A stretch of DNA of 64,000 nucleotides from Lentisphaera marina (GCF_028745505.1 NZ_JAQZZL010000001.1:1240001-1304000); one strand, 5' to 3'; shown: positions 16,280 through 26,500, counted from the first letter of the stretch. The notes: generated by a model from the sequence alone, not told the origin. Numbers and translations are program-made.

Positions 16280-17929
16280 TTAGTGGTTATGCCCAGCGTG
16301 GGGATCAACCGCTTCTGGAGTCCCTGCAATGAGCGCTAATTGGAGTGCGAAAGCGCCTCGAACCACCATGGGTTCTTCTGGAAGCAGTTCGGAACCTTCA
16401 CCAATAACAGCGACTTCATCACTTTGGTAAACAACAACAACCTTACGTCGGATAAAAGCATCGCCATCTTGAACAAATACGACTTTATCTGCACCATGAT
16501 CCAGCACTGCTTCCGCAGGTAGGACGATTACATCCTCCAATTTTCGTACGGGGACTTTTAGCGTATAACGTAAGCCAGCACGTAAATCCCAGTTTCTATA
16601 TTTAATATTATTAATTGTAGTTTTATGCATGACCTGATTAGATGCAGGAATTAACACGGTTGGAGATAGATCTTCCGTATCAAGTACTTTTGAAATAGCA
16701 AGGTTTTTTAGCGTGGGTGAGCCATTCGCGATCAAAGGTGAAGCGTTGAGTGTGAAATCATTTTTAATTGCAGTATTAATATCAGCAAACTCTGAACCAC
16801 TAGGTTTAGCCTTAAGTAACATATTAGAAGGATCTGATAGACTGAAAAGTTGTTCACCTCTCGCGATCATTTGACCTGGTTTCACATGGATCTTATTTAA
16901 GTCCCAACCCAATTTATTTTGTGGAGCTTTTACTTTTATGGTTTTATCTAGAGCACCGAGCTCTTGTAGGTTCTTAATGTCAGTTAAACTGTGGCCTTCT
17001 TGAAGCATACTTGCGATCTCCAAAAAATACACTCTGGCTTTTGGCGTCTCATTGAAGTATTGAATCAGTTCACTTGTAACAACGCCTTCCACGGTTAACT
17101 CACCAATCGTAGCAATAACCCAACTATCATTTTGAATCTGCTCAGGAAGGGACGAGAATAACTTCTCTGATTGCGTAGACCATATATTGTTTTTCTTGAG
17201 GGCATTTTTCCATAAATTAGGTGATTGAACAAAAGTTTCACCATCTTCTAGTTTACTGATTTCCTGACTTGAGAGGCCATGGAATTTTAGTTTTGAACGG
17301 TAATTTTCTAGTTCCTGTTTTTCTTTAGCAATATCATATCGAAGATCAATGAGGTCCTTTTGAGGTACTACGGAAAGTCCATCGCTTTCTGATTTGAACT
17401 TATTGAGTCTTTGCAGTTCAGTCTGAAGTAACTTCAAGGACTTAAGTGATGAACGTATGTTAGCGATGGTACTATGATACTCCTCTGAGGCAGGTGTTAA
17501 CAGACTCGCGACCAGTTTTACCTGAGGTCGTTTAATAGGATCACGTATGATACTCACTAATAGCTGATCTGGTCCAATATATTGACCAGGTTGTAGTTCG
17601 ATTTTTTGAATACGTCCTGAGAACGGAGCATAAACTGGTTGTTCACTAAGGGGATGATTGCTTAAGTAAGCTGCTACTGGTACTGATACCATGAAGTCGG
17701 AGGAATCTATTTCCTTAATCTCGACCCCCATGTTTTTAAGCGCTTGATCAGATACCCCTGCGGTTTCTTCATCTGAATGCTCTTCATTCGGCCCATGATC
17801 GTGACCAGAATGATCGTCATGTTTTTCATTTGGCCCATGATTGTGCCCAGCATGAGGATCTGCTGCTTCTTGAGGTTTACAGGAAAAAAAGACTCCCGCA
17901 CTAATTATAAAAAAAAGTAGATTATTCAT
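16280..17929 (-). CDS. RND periplasmic adaptor lipoprotein with His-rich ends (pump 1)
   Basis: About 549 residues from the ATG at 17929. I prefer this start because MNNLLFFIISAGVFFSC is a lipoprotein signal with a lipobox Cys and the ATG overlaps the TolC stop by 8 bp; a frame open to 17977 is possible but would put 16 residues before the signal. After the Cys come clustered His-rich units (DPHAGHNH, HDDHSGHDH), then the lipoyl-like and barrel domains (VYAPFSGRIQKIELQPGQYI, with a hairpin in the middle). The last residues are DPHAGHNH again, the same octapeptide as at the N-terminus. It links the permease at 13113 to the TolC-like protein at 17922 and probably collects metal in the periplasm. 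Confidence 0.9.
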   Translation of the reverse strand: MNNLLFFIISAGVFFSCKPQEAADPHAGHNHGPNEKHDDHSGHDHGPNEEHSDEETAGVSDQALKNMGVEIKEIDSSDFMVSVPVAAYLSNHPLSEQPVYAPFSGRIQKIELQPGQYIGPDQLLVSIIRDPIKRPQVKLVASLLTPASEEYHSTIANIRSSLKSLKLLQTELQRLNKFKSESDGLSVVPQKDLIDLRYDIAKEKQELENYRSKLKFHGLSSQEISKLEDGETFVQSPNLWKNALKKNNIWSTQSEKLFSSLPEQIQNDSWVIATIGELTVEGVVTSELIQYFNETPKARVYFLEIASMLQEGHSLTDIKNLQELGALDKTIKVKAPQNKLGWDLNKIHVKPGQMIARGEQLFSLSDPSNMLLKAKPSGSEFADINTAIKNDFTLNASPLIANGSPTLKNLAISKVLDTEDLSPTVLIPASNQVMHKTTINNIKYRNWDLRAGLRYTLKVPVRKLEDVIVLPAEAVLDHGADKVVFVQDGDAFIRRKVVVVYQSDEVAVIGEGSELLPEEPMVVRGAFALQLALIAGTPEAVDPHAGHNH

Positions 17930-19283
17930 GGTTTTGATCCGTTGATTTAAATGGTGTTTTGATAAATGATTGTTCATTTTCTTCGTTTAAAGGTTGTCCT
18001 ACAAGTGATTGTAATTCTAGGAAATAACGCCATGCTTGTCGTTTAAGCTCTGAGTGTTGTAGTTCGACTTGAAGTGATTCATTCAGAATATCGAGATAGC
18101 GAAGCACATCAATGGCGCCAATTTTGAGTGATGTTCTAGCATCTTTTATTTGACTGCGGCTTAATGGCAAGACTTTAGATTCTAAAAACTTGACCTTTTG
18201 CTGTGCTAGGGAATGCTGTTTAAACAGTTTTGCTAAGCGTGTTAATTGGTTATTGAGTTGCTTATTATATTCCGTTAGTGCAGTGTCTCTAGCGCCTGTA
18301 CTAGCTTTAATCGCCTGTTGGTTACGGTCGAATAGTGGTAATTCTAAAGAAAAAGGAAAAGAAAAGGTATTTGTTGTTTCCCCCACTTCTTCTTCAGCAT
18401 CAAACCCAAACTCTAGATCAGGGTACTGCTTCGCTAACTCTAGGCGTAACTCGGCATCTTTTAATTGAAAATCCATCTCTGTACGCGCCAAGTCAGGATT
18501 GTTTGTCAAAAGAATTCCTTTAAGTTCAACTAGACTAAAACGATGAGTGGCTTCTGCCAAATCTGCTACATTGAGTTTAAGAACCTGCTCCTCATCTACA
18601 ACGAGTAGGCGGGACAATGATTCCACCGATTCACTGGATGAGATCCCCTGTTCTAACTTTTGGAGTTGCAAATCAGCTTGACGTAGTTTTATACCATTTA
18701 CTCCAAGGCGGGTAGAGCTTCCCAGTTCTTGGAGTTGTTCAGCAGTGCGAGTTGTAAGTTCTAGGGATTTAGTCATTTTTTCTTGAATCAGCTGAAATTT
18801 ACTGTCTAGAGAAAAGTTTACCCAAGCTTGTTTTAAATCAAAAAACAGTTGCCGGTGTGTTAAGACTTGCTCATTATAAGCTTTTAATGCCTTAAGACGA
18901 TTAAGGTCATCGTTACGGCGCAATCTTGGTCCTAGTGGTATTGAGAAGCCAATACCTACGAAAGGATATGCTGAGCCTGTATCCGAGAGCCCCGATTCGG
19001 AACCGAAAGCAGGTCCTGCAGTAATAACTGGGTTGGGCCACGGTGTCCCTATGTCAGCTACTTGTTGTAAAGTTTCGTATTCTTTACGGATTTGCTGAAG
19101 TTCTAGGTTGTTTTTATCCATGAGTTTAACTGCATCATGGAAAGAAAATGAATCTGGAAGATCCTGTGTTCGTTGCTGTTCAAGCTGACTTAGTGCAGAA
19201 TCTGGAGTCAGTTCGAGTTTTTTATAGCTTTGACACGATGCCAGAAGCAACGTACTCAAACCTAAATAAGTAGATTTATTCAT
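17922..19283 (-). CDS. TolC-like outer-membrane lipoprotein (pump 1)
   Basis: 453 residues. Lipoprotein signal MNKSTYLGLSTLLLASC, then the OEP layout: two long helical repeats, each with an N-x-D/E-type coiled region, and strands such as PVITAGPAFG and LEFGFDAEEEVGE. PLGPRLRRNDDLNRLKALKAYNEQV matches the paralogue at 26585 almost residue for residue (PLGPRLRRNDELNQLKTLQAYNEQV). It forms the outer-membrane exit channel. A strong hairpin (19320-19354) stands between it and the small Cys-rich gene upstream. Confidence 0.92.
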   Translation of the reverse strand: MNKSTYLGLSTLLLASCQSYKKLELTPDSALSQLEQQRTQDLPDSFSFHDAVKLMDKNNLELQQIRKEYETLQQVADIGTPWPNPVITAGPAFGSESGLSDTGSAYPFVGIGFSIPLGPRLRRNDDLNRLKALKAYNEQVLTHRQLFFDLKQAWVNFSLDSKFQLIQEKMTKSLELTTRTAEQLQELGSSTRLGVNGIKLRQADLQLQKLEQGISSSESVESLSRLLVVDEEQVLKLNVADLAEATHRFSLVELKGILLTNNPDLARTEMDFQLKDAELRLELAKQYPDLEFGFDAEEEVGETTNTFSFPFSLELPLFDRNQQAIKASTGARDTALTEYNKQLNNQLTRLAKLFKQHSLAQQKVKFLESKVLPLSRSQIKDARTSLKIGAIDVLRYLDILNESLQVELQHSELKRQAWRYFLELQSLVGQPLNEENEQSFIKTPFKSTDQNHE

Positions 19284-19319
19284 GAAAATGATACCTTTAA
19301 TATATAGAAAATATATAGA

Positions 19320-19354
19320 GCCTTCTTCCGTTGCGGACGCGCACGGAAGAAGGC
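19320..19354. repeat. perfect 12-bp hairpin between small Cys-rich gene and TolC gene
   Basis: GCCTTCTTCCGT, 11 bases, ACGGAAGAAGGC. On the minus strand it is followed by an A/U-rich run. It sits after the small exported protein and before the pump genes, the same place as the terminator-like hairpin at 29746-29792 in pump 3. Partial termination would give more small protein than pump. Confidence 0.75.
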
Positions 19355-19377
19355 AAAGCTGAGTTACAGCTTAGGTA

Positions 19378-19809
19378 TCAAATAAGGACTTGAGTGATGG
19401 CCAGGGTTTTTAGGTGGGGTGGAGGTAGACTAGGTTTGTGTGAGCGAAAAAATGGTTTCGCGATATTAGTAGTGAGTTTTCGAGATACAAAAAGTTGACT
19501 GTCCGTTAGTATCGGAAATACCATGGGGATAATGTAAATATCCCTAATAGTCGTACTAATGGGGGATGTTATTTCTATATCAACACAGTCTTGTGGTGCA
19601 CATGTGAGCTCATCGCAATGATCGCTTTCATCAGTTTCGTGTAGATGGGTTTTACGTTCTTGTTCACAAGCACAAGCACTTAAACTACTGCCCTCTAGTT
19701 CAATTTCACCATTTTCTCCTAGGCAAAGCAAGCTGTTTTCCGGTAAGATCCCGGAAAACGACACTAATAGTGTGAGGGCTAATAGTAATATGTGTGAGGG
19801 CTTAAGCAT
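19378..19809 (-). CDS. small exported Cys-rich protein, head of pump 1 operon
   Basis: 143 residues. Signal peptide, then LLCLGENGEIELEG, a cluster ACACEQERKTHLHETDESDHC with alternating Cys and His, then CAPQDCVDIEI, and a C-terminal PSLPPPHLKTLAITQVLI. The order of signal peptide, C-[LV]-x-acidic-strand motif, Cys cluster and a Pro-containing hydrophobic tail is shared with the genes at 20727 and 29288, each placed at the front of an RND operon. I know no named family for certain. A periplasmic metal-binding or delivery role is inferred from Cys/His content and context. It follows arsR by 129 bp on the same strand. Confidence 0.75.
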   Translation of the reverse strand: MLKPSHILLLALTLLVSFSGILPENSLLCLGENGEIELEGSSLSACACEQERKTHLHETDESDHCDELTCAPQDCVDIEITSPISTTIRDIYIIPMVFPILTDSQLFVSRKLTTNIAKPFFRSHKPSLPPPHLKTLAITQVLI

Positions 19810-19938
19810 GGTAACCTAATTTATTATTCTCGTTTGGTTATTAAAATAATAGACAAAACAGTTGAAAATACAAATCATTATCTTAATAATTCCACTCCAA
19901 TCTAGTATTTCACTCTATTTTTCTGCATCTACTGAGGA

Positions 19939-20253
19939 TTACAGTAGCTGAAGCTTCTGTGCCTTGGTGGATAAGCTATAGATAATAAATTTGCCTTCTT
20001 TTCGGGAATCCAGAAGCTCGGCTTTTTTTAAAATTCGTAGATATTGGGAAACGGTTGGCACGGGGCAGTCCATAATCTGTGATAAGTCACAGACACAGCA
20101 AGGTTCCAGTTTTAATATATGCAACACCTTTAATCTGCGCGCATTTGACAGTGCATGAAATAGTGTGGCCTCGTCAGCATACGAGACCTTGGAAATCTCT
20201 TGCTTGAGCCTAAGAATTTTCTTTTCGTTGAAGCATTCGATTGAATTTATCAT
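19939..20253 (-). CDS. ArsR/SmtB-family metal-sensing repressor
   Basis: 104 residues. Winged helix with LFHALSNARRLKVLHIL, then LEPCCVCDLSQIMDCPVPTVSQYLRILKKAELLDSRKEGKFIIYSL. The CCVCDL segment equals the ELCVCDL metal site of ArsR/CadC on the recognition helix region, with one extra Cys. It normally represses by binding a palindrome and lets go when a thiophilic metal binds. It sits between two divergent pump operons (19809 leftward, 20387 rightward), so it could control both. A perfect 19-bp palindrome lies upstream at 20325-20343. Confidence 0.9.
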   Translation of the reverse strand: MINSIECFNEKKILRLKQEISKVSYADEATLFHALSNARRLKVLHILKLEPCCVCDLSQIMDCPVPTVSQYLRILKKAELLDSRKEGKFIIYSLSTKAQKLQLL

Positions 20254-20324
20254 GCGGCACCTGTGATTTTATTATGCGAAAACATAAAATGAACTTGCAG
20301 GATTACAAGAACTCTTATATGTTT

Positions 20325-20343
20325 TACATTATCACATAATGTA
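20325..20343. promoter_or_regulatory. perfect palindrome, candidate ArsR operator
   Basis: TACATTAT-cac-ATAATGTA: 8-bp arms, 3-bp centre, in the 112-bp region between arsR and the divergent lipoprotein gene. Its length and A/T-rich arms fit ArsR/SmtB operators. A weaker related half-site pair, TTATG-x6-CATAA, occurs at 20272-20287 nearer to arsR. Target assignment is inferred. Confidence 0.65.
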
Positions 20344-20386
20344 TTGAAGACCTAACTAAACTCAATTGAACCGCCGGATAAACTCT

Positions 20387-20701
20387 ATGAAAAACCTGAT
20401 TTTTAAAACGCTTTATACACTCTTTTTTTTAGCGGGTTTTTCATCATGTGGTGAGCATGATAACCACAGGCACACAGCAGCAACAAACTGTGGAACACAC
20501 GACATAGCTAAGGTGGACCGCGGTTTTTGCGACAATTCTCTACTCGAAAGCAAAGGTTTTTGCAAAGAGCACAATATAGCTGAGGTAATGTGTCCGACGT
20601 GTTCACCTGCAATTATCCCCGCCTATAAAAAAGAAGGCGATTGGTGTAAAGAACACTACACGGCAAAATCTCTTTGTGTAAAGTGTGGCGATGGTAAATG
20701 A
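20387..20701 (+). CDS. small Cys/His-rich lipoprotein with CxEH...CxxC units
   Basis: 104 residues from the ATG at 20387 (a TTG at 20366 would add 7 residues before the signal). Lipoprotein signal MKNLIFKTLYTLFFLAGFSSC. The mature part has CGTHDIAKVDRGFC, then CKEHNIAEVMCPTCSP and WCKEHYTAKSLCVKC. These units are the same as those repeated in the N-terminus of the pump 2 adaptor at 21236. It is the first gene of the pump 2 operon, and the candidate ArsR palindrome is 43 bp upstream. A soft-metal binding role in the periplasm is likely from the Cys/His units. Confidence 0.8.
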   Translation: MKNLIFKTLYTLFFLAGFSSCGEHDNHRHTAATNCGTHDIAKVDRGFCDNSLLESKGFCKEHNIAEVMCPTCSPAIIPAYKKEGDWCKEHYTAKSLCVKCGDGK

Positions 20702-20726
20702 ATCTATATTAGCTTAGAAATAACTC

Positions 20727-21134
20727 ATGAAACTTCTCCTCAATCTCATAGCATTTAATTTAGCCCTGTTAATCTGTAGTGTTAACAGTGCCCCTTTTAG
20801 TTTTTGCCTTGAGACCGATGAGTTGTTCATTATCGAATGCCCGCAAGTTACACCTGAAAACCACTGTTCATGCTCATCAAAGAATTCAAATCTACAAGTC
20901 AACCAGACACAAAAGTCACTGCTACCTACAGGCTGTTGTCTAGAGTTTGAAGCAGTCAACAGTGAGCTTTCCCAACAACTAAACTCTGATTGGGTTTTTG
21001 CCGCCGTAAAGGTTTCCAGTATACCTCAATATTTTGCTCCTCTAGAAGATTTGCCAAAACAATTATCTCATCGCACTCCACAGCAAGCAAACGCTCCACC
21101 TTTTTATATTCTCTATCAGTCCTTCCTCTGTTAA
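20727..21134 (+). CDS. small exported Cys-rich protein, pump 2 operon
   Basis: 135 residues. Signal peptide (MKLLLNLIAFNLALLICSVNSA), then FCLETDELFIIECP, HCSCSSKNS, a CC pair (TGCCLEFE) and the C-terminus APPFYILYQSFLC. It aligns in layout with 29288-29731 (end TTPLFILHNSYLC) and more loosely with 19378-19809. It lies 25 bp after the CxEH lipoprotein and 101 bp before the adaptor. Presumed periplasmic metal ligand or pump accessory; function unknown. Confidence 0.72.
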   Translation: MKLLLNLIAFNLALLICSVNSAPFSFCLETDELFIIECPQVTPENHCSCSSKNSNLQVNQTQKSLLPTGCCLEFEAVNSELSQQLNSDWVFAAVKVSSIPQYFAPLEDLPKQLSHRTPQQANAPPFYILYQSFLC

Positions 21135-21235
21135 AAGTAAATAACCGCACCACGACTCACCTTAATTTATTGATGTTTAAGACATTCAGTAAAATTTTTT
21201 ATTTATTTACTACATAATTCCATTTGGAAGAGACC

Positions 21236-23491
21236 ATGAAAAAGAAACTTTTAATAATAACTATTATCTTATTTTCCCTCCTAGGCGCAGGGGCATTTTA
21301 TAAATTCAAATCGACTACAACAACACAACCTGCATCAGAGGGACGTATTGAAGTCTGTGCTGAGCATGGCTTTCGCAAAGGTGAATGCTATCAGTGCGAC
21401 CCGCAATTACTATCACAATTTAAAGCTTCACATGACTGGTGTGTCGAACATAATTTGCCAGAAAGTCAGTGTGAACTATGTGATCCATTCGCGAAATTCA
21501 AAGCTAAGGGTGATTGGTGTAAAGAACACAGCGCACCGGAAAGTCAGTGTGTAAAATGTGACCCCTCATTAGCGACTAATCAAAAGCCATTTATAGACTG
21601 GTGTGCGGAACACGGTGTTCCCGAGAGTCAGTGCACAATTTGTGACCCAGATAGAAAATATTCATTGCAGTCAGATTGGTGTCAGGAACATAATACGCGC
21701 GATTCAGAATGCACCTTATGTCATCCTGAACTTAAAGTTAAAACAGCGTCAAGTCCTACAGAAAATACAGAATGGTGTGAACACGGCTTCGCTGAAGGAA
21801 ACTGCTTTAGCTGTGATCCCAGCCTAGAATCCAAGTTCAAAGAAACCGGCGATTGGTGTGGTGGCCACGACGTTCCCGAATCGCAATGCTTCCCGTGTCA
21901 ACATGGTCTTCAGGAGGTTGTTGATAAAAGACTTGCCTCCAAACAAGATACACCTACAAGTGAGAATCAGTGGTGCGAGCATGGCTTTGCTAAAGACGAT
22001 TGTTTTAGCTGTCATCCAAGCCTAGAGGCTAAGTTCAAAGAGACTGGCGATTGGTGTGGAGGTCATGGTGTTCCCGAGTCACAGTGTTTCCCATGCCAAA
22101 GTGGTTTACAAGAAACCGTTAATGAAAGACTAAAAGTTTCAACTGTCCGGAATGATCTTCAACAACAGAAAAGAGCCATTGATATAAGTCTAGAAAAAGA
22201 ATTACCTCCTGGAGCTTTTTGTGGAACACACCTCTTACGCATAAAACTAAGTTCAAAGGAAATGGCAAAGACAATAGGTCTTAAATATGAATTAATACGC
22301 AACCGCCCTCTTACTCAAAGTATTAAATGCAATGCCGAAGCGGTGTATAATGAGGATGAAATGGCAAAAATATCTTCTCGTTTTGAAGGTACGATCAAAG
22401 CAGTGCAATTCCAATTAGGCCAGAAAGTTAAAAAAGGTGATTTACTCCTACGTATAAATTCCCCCGAACTAGCAGAATTAAGAAGCCAGTTAAATACTGA
22501 GAAAGCTTTACTTTCTTTTACAAAGTCATTACACAAGGATACTGAGGAACTACTTAAGATCCTCAAGAATAAAAAATTGAGTGTCTCAGATGCAACTAAA
22601 AATGTATCTAACTTAAAAGTGGGTGCAGCTAAGGCAGAACTCTTGACCTTTATTAGTGAAATGAAGGCCGCAGAAAAAAACTTTGATTATGAAAAACAAC
22701 TCAATGAAGGTGGTCTTGGGCTGAAAGCTAATTATCTAAAAGCACAAAAAGAATACACTGCTGCAGTTGCTGGCTTTGGAGCTTTATTAGAAAAAATAGC
22801 TTTGGAAATTCAGCAGTCACTTATTGTTCAACAAGGTAAAGTTGACCTAATTAAGAGAAAGATGGGTGTCGTAGAATCCGACAAAATTGATGCAACTGGA
22901 GGGAACTTTGTCATACGTGCTCCACAGAGTGGTACAATAGTAAACAAGTCAGTTGTGGAAGGCGAAATTATTGAATCTGGTACTGTGATAGCCAGTGTAG
23001 TCAACCTCAATAAAATGTGGGTTAAGATTGATTTGAGATTAGATGAAGCCAATCTAGTGAAACCAGGTCAACATGTTGAATTTACGACTCGCGGTTCTTA
23101 TGCCCAAAAGTTTATGGGTAAAATCATATGGCTTGGTTCTGAGGTAAATGATAAAACTCGAATGGTTTCTGCTCTAGCACTTGTGAATTCCTCAGATTCA
23201 CTTCTTAGAAACAATTCCTATGGGAAAGTACGTGTTCATATTCACCGCGATGAAGAAGTTATTGTTGTGCCCAAGACGGCTCTCCAATGGGAAGGTTGCT
23301 GTCATGTAGTGTTTGTGAAAATGGCTGCTGATGTTTATGCTCCTCGCAAAGTAAAACTCGGCTATGAAGGTAAAGACTTTTTTGTTGTTGAAGCTGGATT
23401 AATTAAAGGTGAGCAGGTTGTTACTCAAGGATCATTCTTACTCAAAACAGAAATCCTGAAGAGTAGCATCGGCGCTGGCTGTACAGATTAA
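21236..23491 (+). CDS. RND adaptor with nine N-terminal CxEH/CxxC repeats (pump 2)
   Basis: 751 residues from the ATG at 21236, chosen because GGAAGAG lies just upstream; a TTG at 21224 would add four residues. A single N-terminal membrane anchor is followed by about 260 residues made of nine repeats of the form W-C-x-E/G-H-x-(V/A)PES-Q-C-x2-C-D/HP. Repeats 6 and 8, and 7 and 9, are nearly identical pairs, which shows recent duplication. A partial tenth unit (FCGTH) leads into the ordinary adaptor: MAKISSRFEGTIKAVQFQLG, a coiled hairpin, FVIRAPQSGTIVNKSVVEG, and barrel domains. Normal CusB/CzcB adaptors are about 400 residues, so the repeats are an addition. They look like zinc-ribbon-type metal sites and probably load the pump. 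Confidence 0.9.
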   Translation: MKKKLLIITIILFSLLGAGAFYKFKSTTTTQPASEGRIEVCAEHGFRKGECYQCDPQLLSQFKASHDWCVEHNLPESQCELCDPFAKFKAKGDWCKEHSAPESQCVKCDPSLATNQKPFIDWCAEHGVPESQCTICDPDRKYSLQSDWCQEHNTRDSECTLCHPELKVKTASSPTENTEWCEHGFAEGNCFSCDPSLESKFKETGDWCGGHDVPESQCFPCQHGLQEVVDKRLASKQDTPTSENQWCEHGFAKDDCFSCHPSLEAKFKETGDWCGGHGVPESQCFPCQSGLQETVNERLKVSTVRNDLQQQKRAIDISLEKELPPGAFCGTHLLRIKLSSKEMAKTIGLKYELIRNRPLTQSIKCNAEAVYNEDEMAKISSRFEGTIKAVQFQLGQKVKKGDLLLRINSPELAELRSQLNTEKALLSFTKSLHKDTEELLKILKNKKLSVSDATKNVSNLKVGAAKAELLTFISEMKAAEKNFDYEKQLNEGGLGLKANYLKAQKEYTAAVAGFGALLEKIALEIQQSLIVQQGKVDLIKRKMGVVESDKIDATGGNFVIRAPQSGTIVNKSVVEGEIIESGTVIASVVNLNKMWVKIDLRLDEANLVKPGQHVEFTTRGSYAQKFMGKIIWLGSEVNDKTRMVSALALVNSSDSLLRNNSYGKVRVHIHRDEEVIVVPKTALQWEGCCHVVFVKMAADVYAPRKVKLGYEGKDFFVVEAGLIKGEQVVTQGSFLLKTEILKSSIGAGCTD

Positions 23492-23505
23492 AGGAGACCT
23501 CCAAA

Positions 23506-26500
23506 ATGTTAAATAAAATTATTGAGTTCTCTCTCAAAAACCGTTTTCTAGTTATATTTTTGACGGTTCTGATATGTATCGGTGGTATGATTTCTTTGAA
23601 GAAGCTGCCAATCGATGCATTTCCTGACACAACACCTGTCCAAGTTGCTATTAACACGGTTGCCCCCTCATTGAGCCCTACTGAAATTGAGCAACAGATA
23701 ACCTTTCCAATTGAACAGGCAGTTAGTGGTTTACCTGGTCTTAAGCAATCTCGATCCATTTCAAAATTTGGTTTATCTCAGGTATTAATAGTATTTGAAG
23801 ATGGCACGGATATTTATTTCGCGCGCCAGTTAGTCATGGAGCGCTTACAGGCCGTCGATCTACCTGAAGGTATGCCTAAGCCCCAGCTCGGGCCGGTCGC
23901 TACCGGTTTGGGTGAAGTCTTTCATTACCTTGTAGAAGGAGATGAAAGGCATAGCTTGACCGATGTAACTACGGCCAATAACTGGATTATTAAACCTCAA
24001 CTCAGAACGGTCCCTGGTGTTGCAGAAGTTAATACTTGGGGTGGGTTTGAAAAGCAGTACCAGGTGCTTGTTGATCCCGAACTATTGGCCAAGTATAATT
24101 TGAGTTTTGCAGATGTTTCCGAAGCTCTGAATAATAATAACCGAAATGCAGGGGGCGGAACTATGCCTGCCCGTGAAGGTGAGGCTTATTTACTTCACGG
24201 CATTGGTAGAGTTACAGGTATAGAGAGTATTAAAAACATATTCTTGAGGAGTGAGGATGGCGTATCTGTTCGAATTCGTGATGTGGCAGAAGTTGTTATT
24301 GGCCATGAAATAAGACGAGCAGCGGTAAGCGCAAACGGTGAAGGTGAAAACGTACTGGGTCTAGGCTTTATGTTGATGGGCGAGAATTCAGCTGAGGTCA
24401 CTCTTCGTCTTCGTGAGAAACTGAATCATGCGGCAAAGTCATTACCAGAGGGTATGACAGTTAGTGTTGTTTATGATCGTACAGATCTTGTGAACCAAGT
24501 TATTGATACTGTGAAAAATAATCTAATGGAAGGGGCTTTATTTGTCGTCGCCATCCTGTTCATATTCCTGGGTAACTTACGTGCCGGGCTCATCGTTGCC
24601 TTGGCTATCCCACTTTCAATGCTTTGTGCTTTTAGTGGTATGCTTCAGGCTGGTATAGCAGGAAGTCTAATGAGCTTAGGGGCAATCGATTTTGGTTTAG
24701 TTGTCGATAGCTCAGTAATTATGGTAGAAAATGCCGCACTGCGACTATCGGAAAATAAAGAGGGACGATCTCGCTTGGATGTCGTTCGCGACGCAGCTAT
24801 TGAAGTACGTAAACCCACTATGTTTGGTGAACTTATTATCATGATCGTATACTTGCCAATTTTAACGCTTCAGGGTGTTGAAGGAAAGCTTTTTCAGCCA
24901 ATGGCATTAACAGTTATTTTCGCTTTAGCAGCCTCAATGGTTCTTTCTTTGACACTCATGCCAGTGTTGGCAAGCTTACTTCTGCCAAAGAAAATCGTAG
25001 AAAAAGAATTACTTATTGTGAGGGCCATGAAAAAGGTTTATGCGCCTTTGCTCAGAACAGCGCTTAAACTAAAAGTGGCTATTTGCTTAACCGCCATTCT
25101 CATTTTATCTGGATCTATATGGATGGGTGCATCTTTGGGCGCTGAATTTGTTCCACGTCTTAATGAAGGAGCTTTAGTAGTCAATACAGTAAGACTTGCT
25201 GGTGTTTCAATCCCAGAGTCCGTTCGTTACGGTAATCAGATTGAGAAAATGATGCTCAAAGAATTTCCTGATGAAATAGATAAAGTTTGGACGCGAACTG
25301 GAACTCCGGAAGTAGCGACGGATCCAATGGGAATCGAAGTCTCGGATATGTTTATTACACTGAAACCTCGTGAGCAATGGACCAAGGCCAAGAATCAGGA
25401 AGAGTTGGTGATTCAGATGAGTCGTGCGATGCAGGGATTACCGGGTATGAAATCGGCCTTTTCACAGCCCATTGAAATGCGAGTAAATGAAATGACTGCA
25501 GGCATACGAACTGATCTTGGAATTAAAATATTCGGCGATGATTTCGATAAGTTAGTAGAAATTGCTGAGCAGGTTGAAACCTTGGTGAATCAAACTGGCG
25601 GAGCTAAAGGTGCTTCCACAGAGCAAATCACTGGCCAACCAGTTTTACGAATTAAAGTTCGCCCGGAAGATATAGCTCGATTTGGAATCTCGACAGAAGA
25701 TATCCTAACCTTAGTTGAATCCATTGGCGGCAAAGAAAATGGCGAAGTCTATGAAAAGCAAATGCGCTTTGATCTGGTTGTTCGTTTAGCTGAGACCTAT
25801 CGGCAAGACGCTGATGCGGTCAAGAAAATTCTTATCACCGCAAATGACGGAAAACGCATACCTCTTGAAGAAGTCGCTGATGTAGTACTCGAGGATGGCC
25901 CCACGGTTATTAATCGTGAGTGGAGCCAACGACGCATAGTAGTCTCCTGTAATGTCCGCGAACGTGATGTGGCTTCATTTGTTGATGAAATTCGCAGTAA
26001 GATCAAAGAAAGTGTTTCTCTACCTACGGGTTATCATATTGAGTATGGCGGCCAGTTTGAAAATTTTGAAAGGGCTAGGACTCGACTCATGATTGTCGTT
26101 CCCATTGTACTGGTACTGATTTTCTTCTTACTGTACACAACCTTTAAAAGCACTCGTGACGCACTGATTATTTTTACCGGTATTCCCTTTGCAGCTGTAG
26201 GTGGTATCATGGCCTTAAAATACGGCGGAATGCCCTTTTCTATAAGTGCGGGAGTAGGCTTTATTGCTTTATCAGGAATCTCAGTACTGGATGGCCTTGT
26301 ACTGGTATCCTGTATACGCAACCTAATGAAAAAGGGAGCCCACTTACAGGAGGCTGTGCCAGCGGCAGCTTTAAGTCGATTACGGCCAGTCATGATGACC
26401 TCTTTGGTTGCAGGTATCGGTTTTATCCCTATGGCCTTATCTACTGGTGTTGGTGCTGAGGTACAGCGTCCCTTGGCCTTCGTAGTGATTGGCGGTGTTA

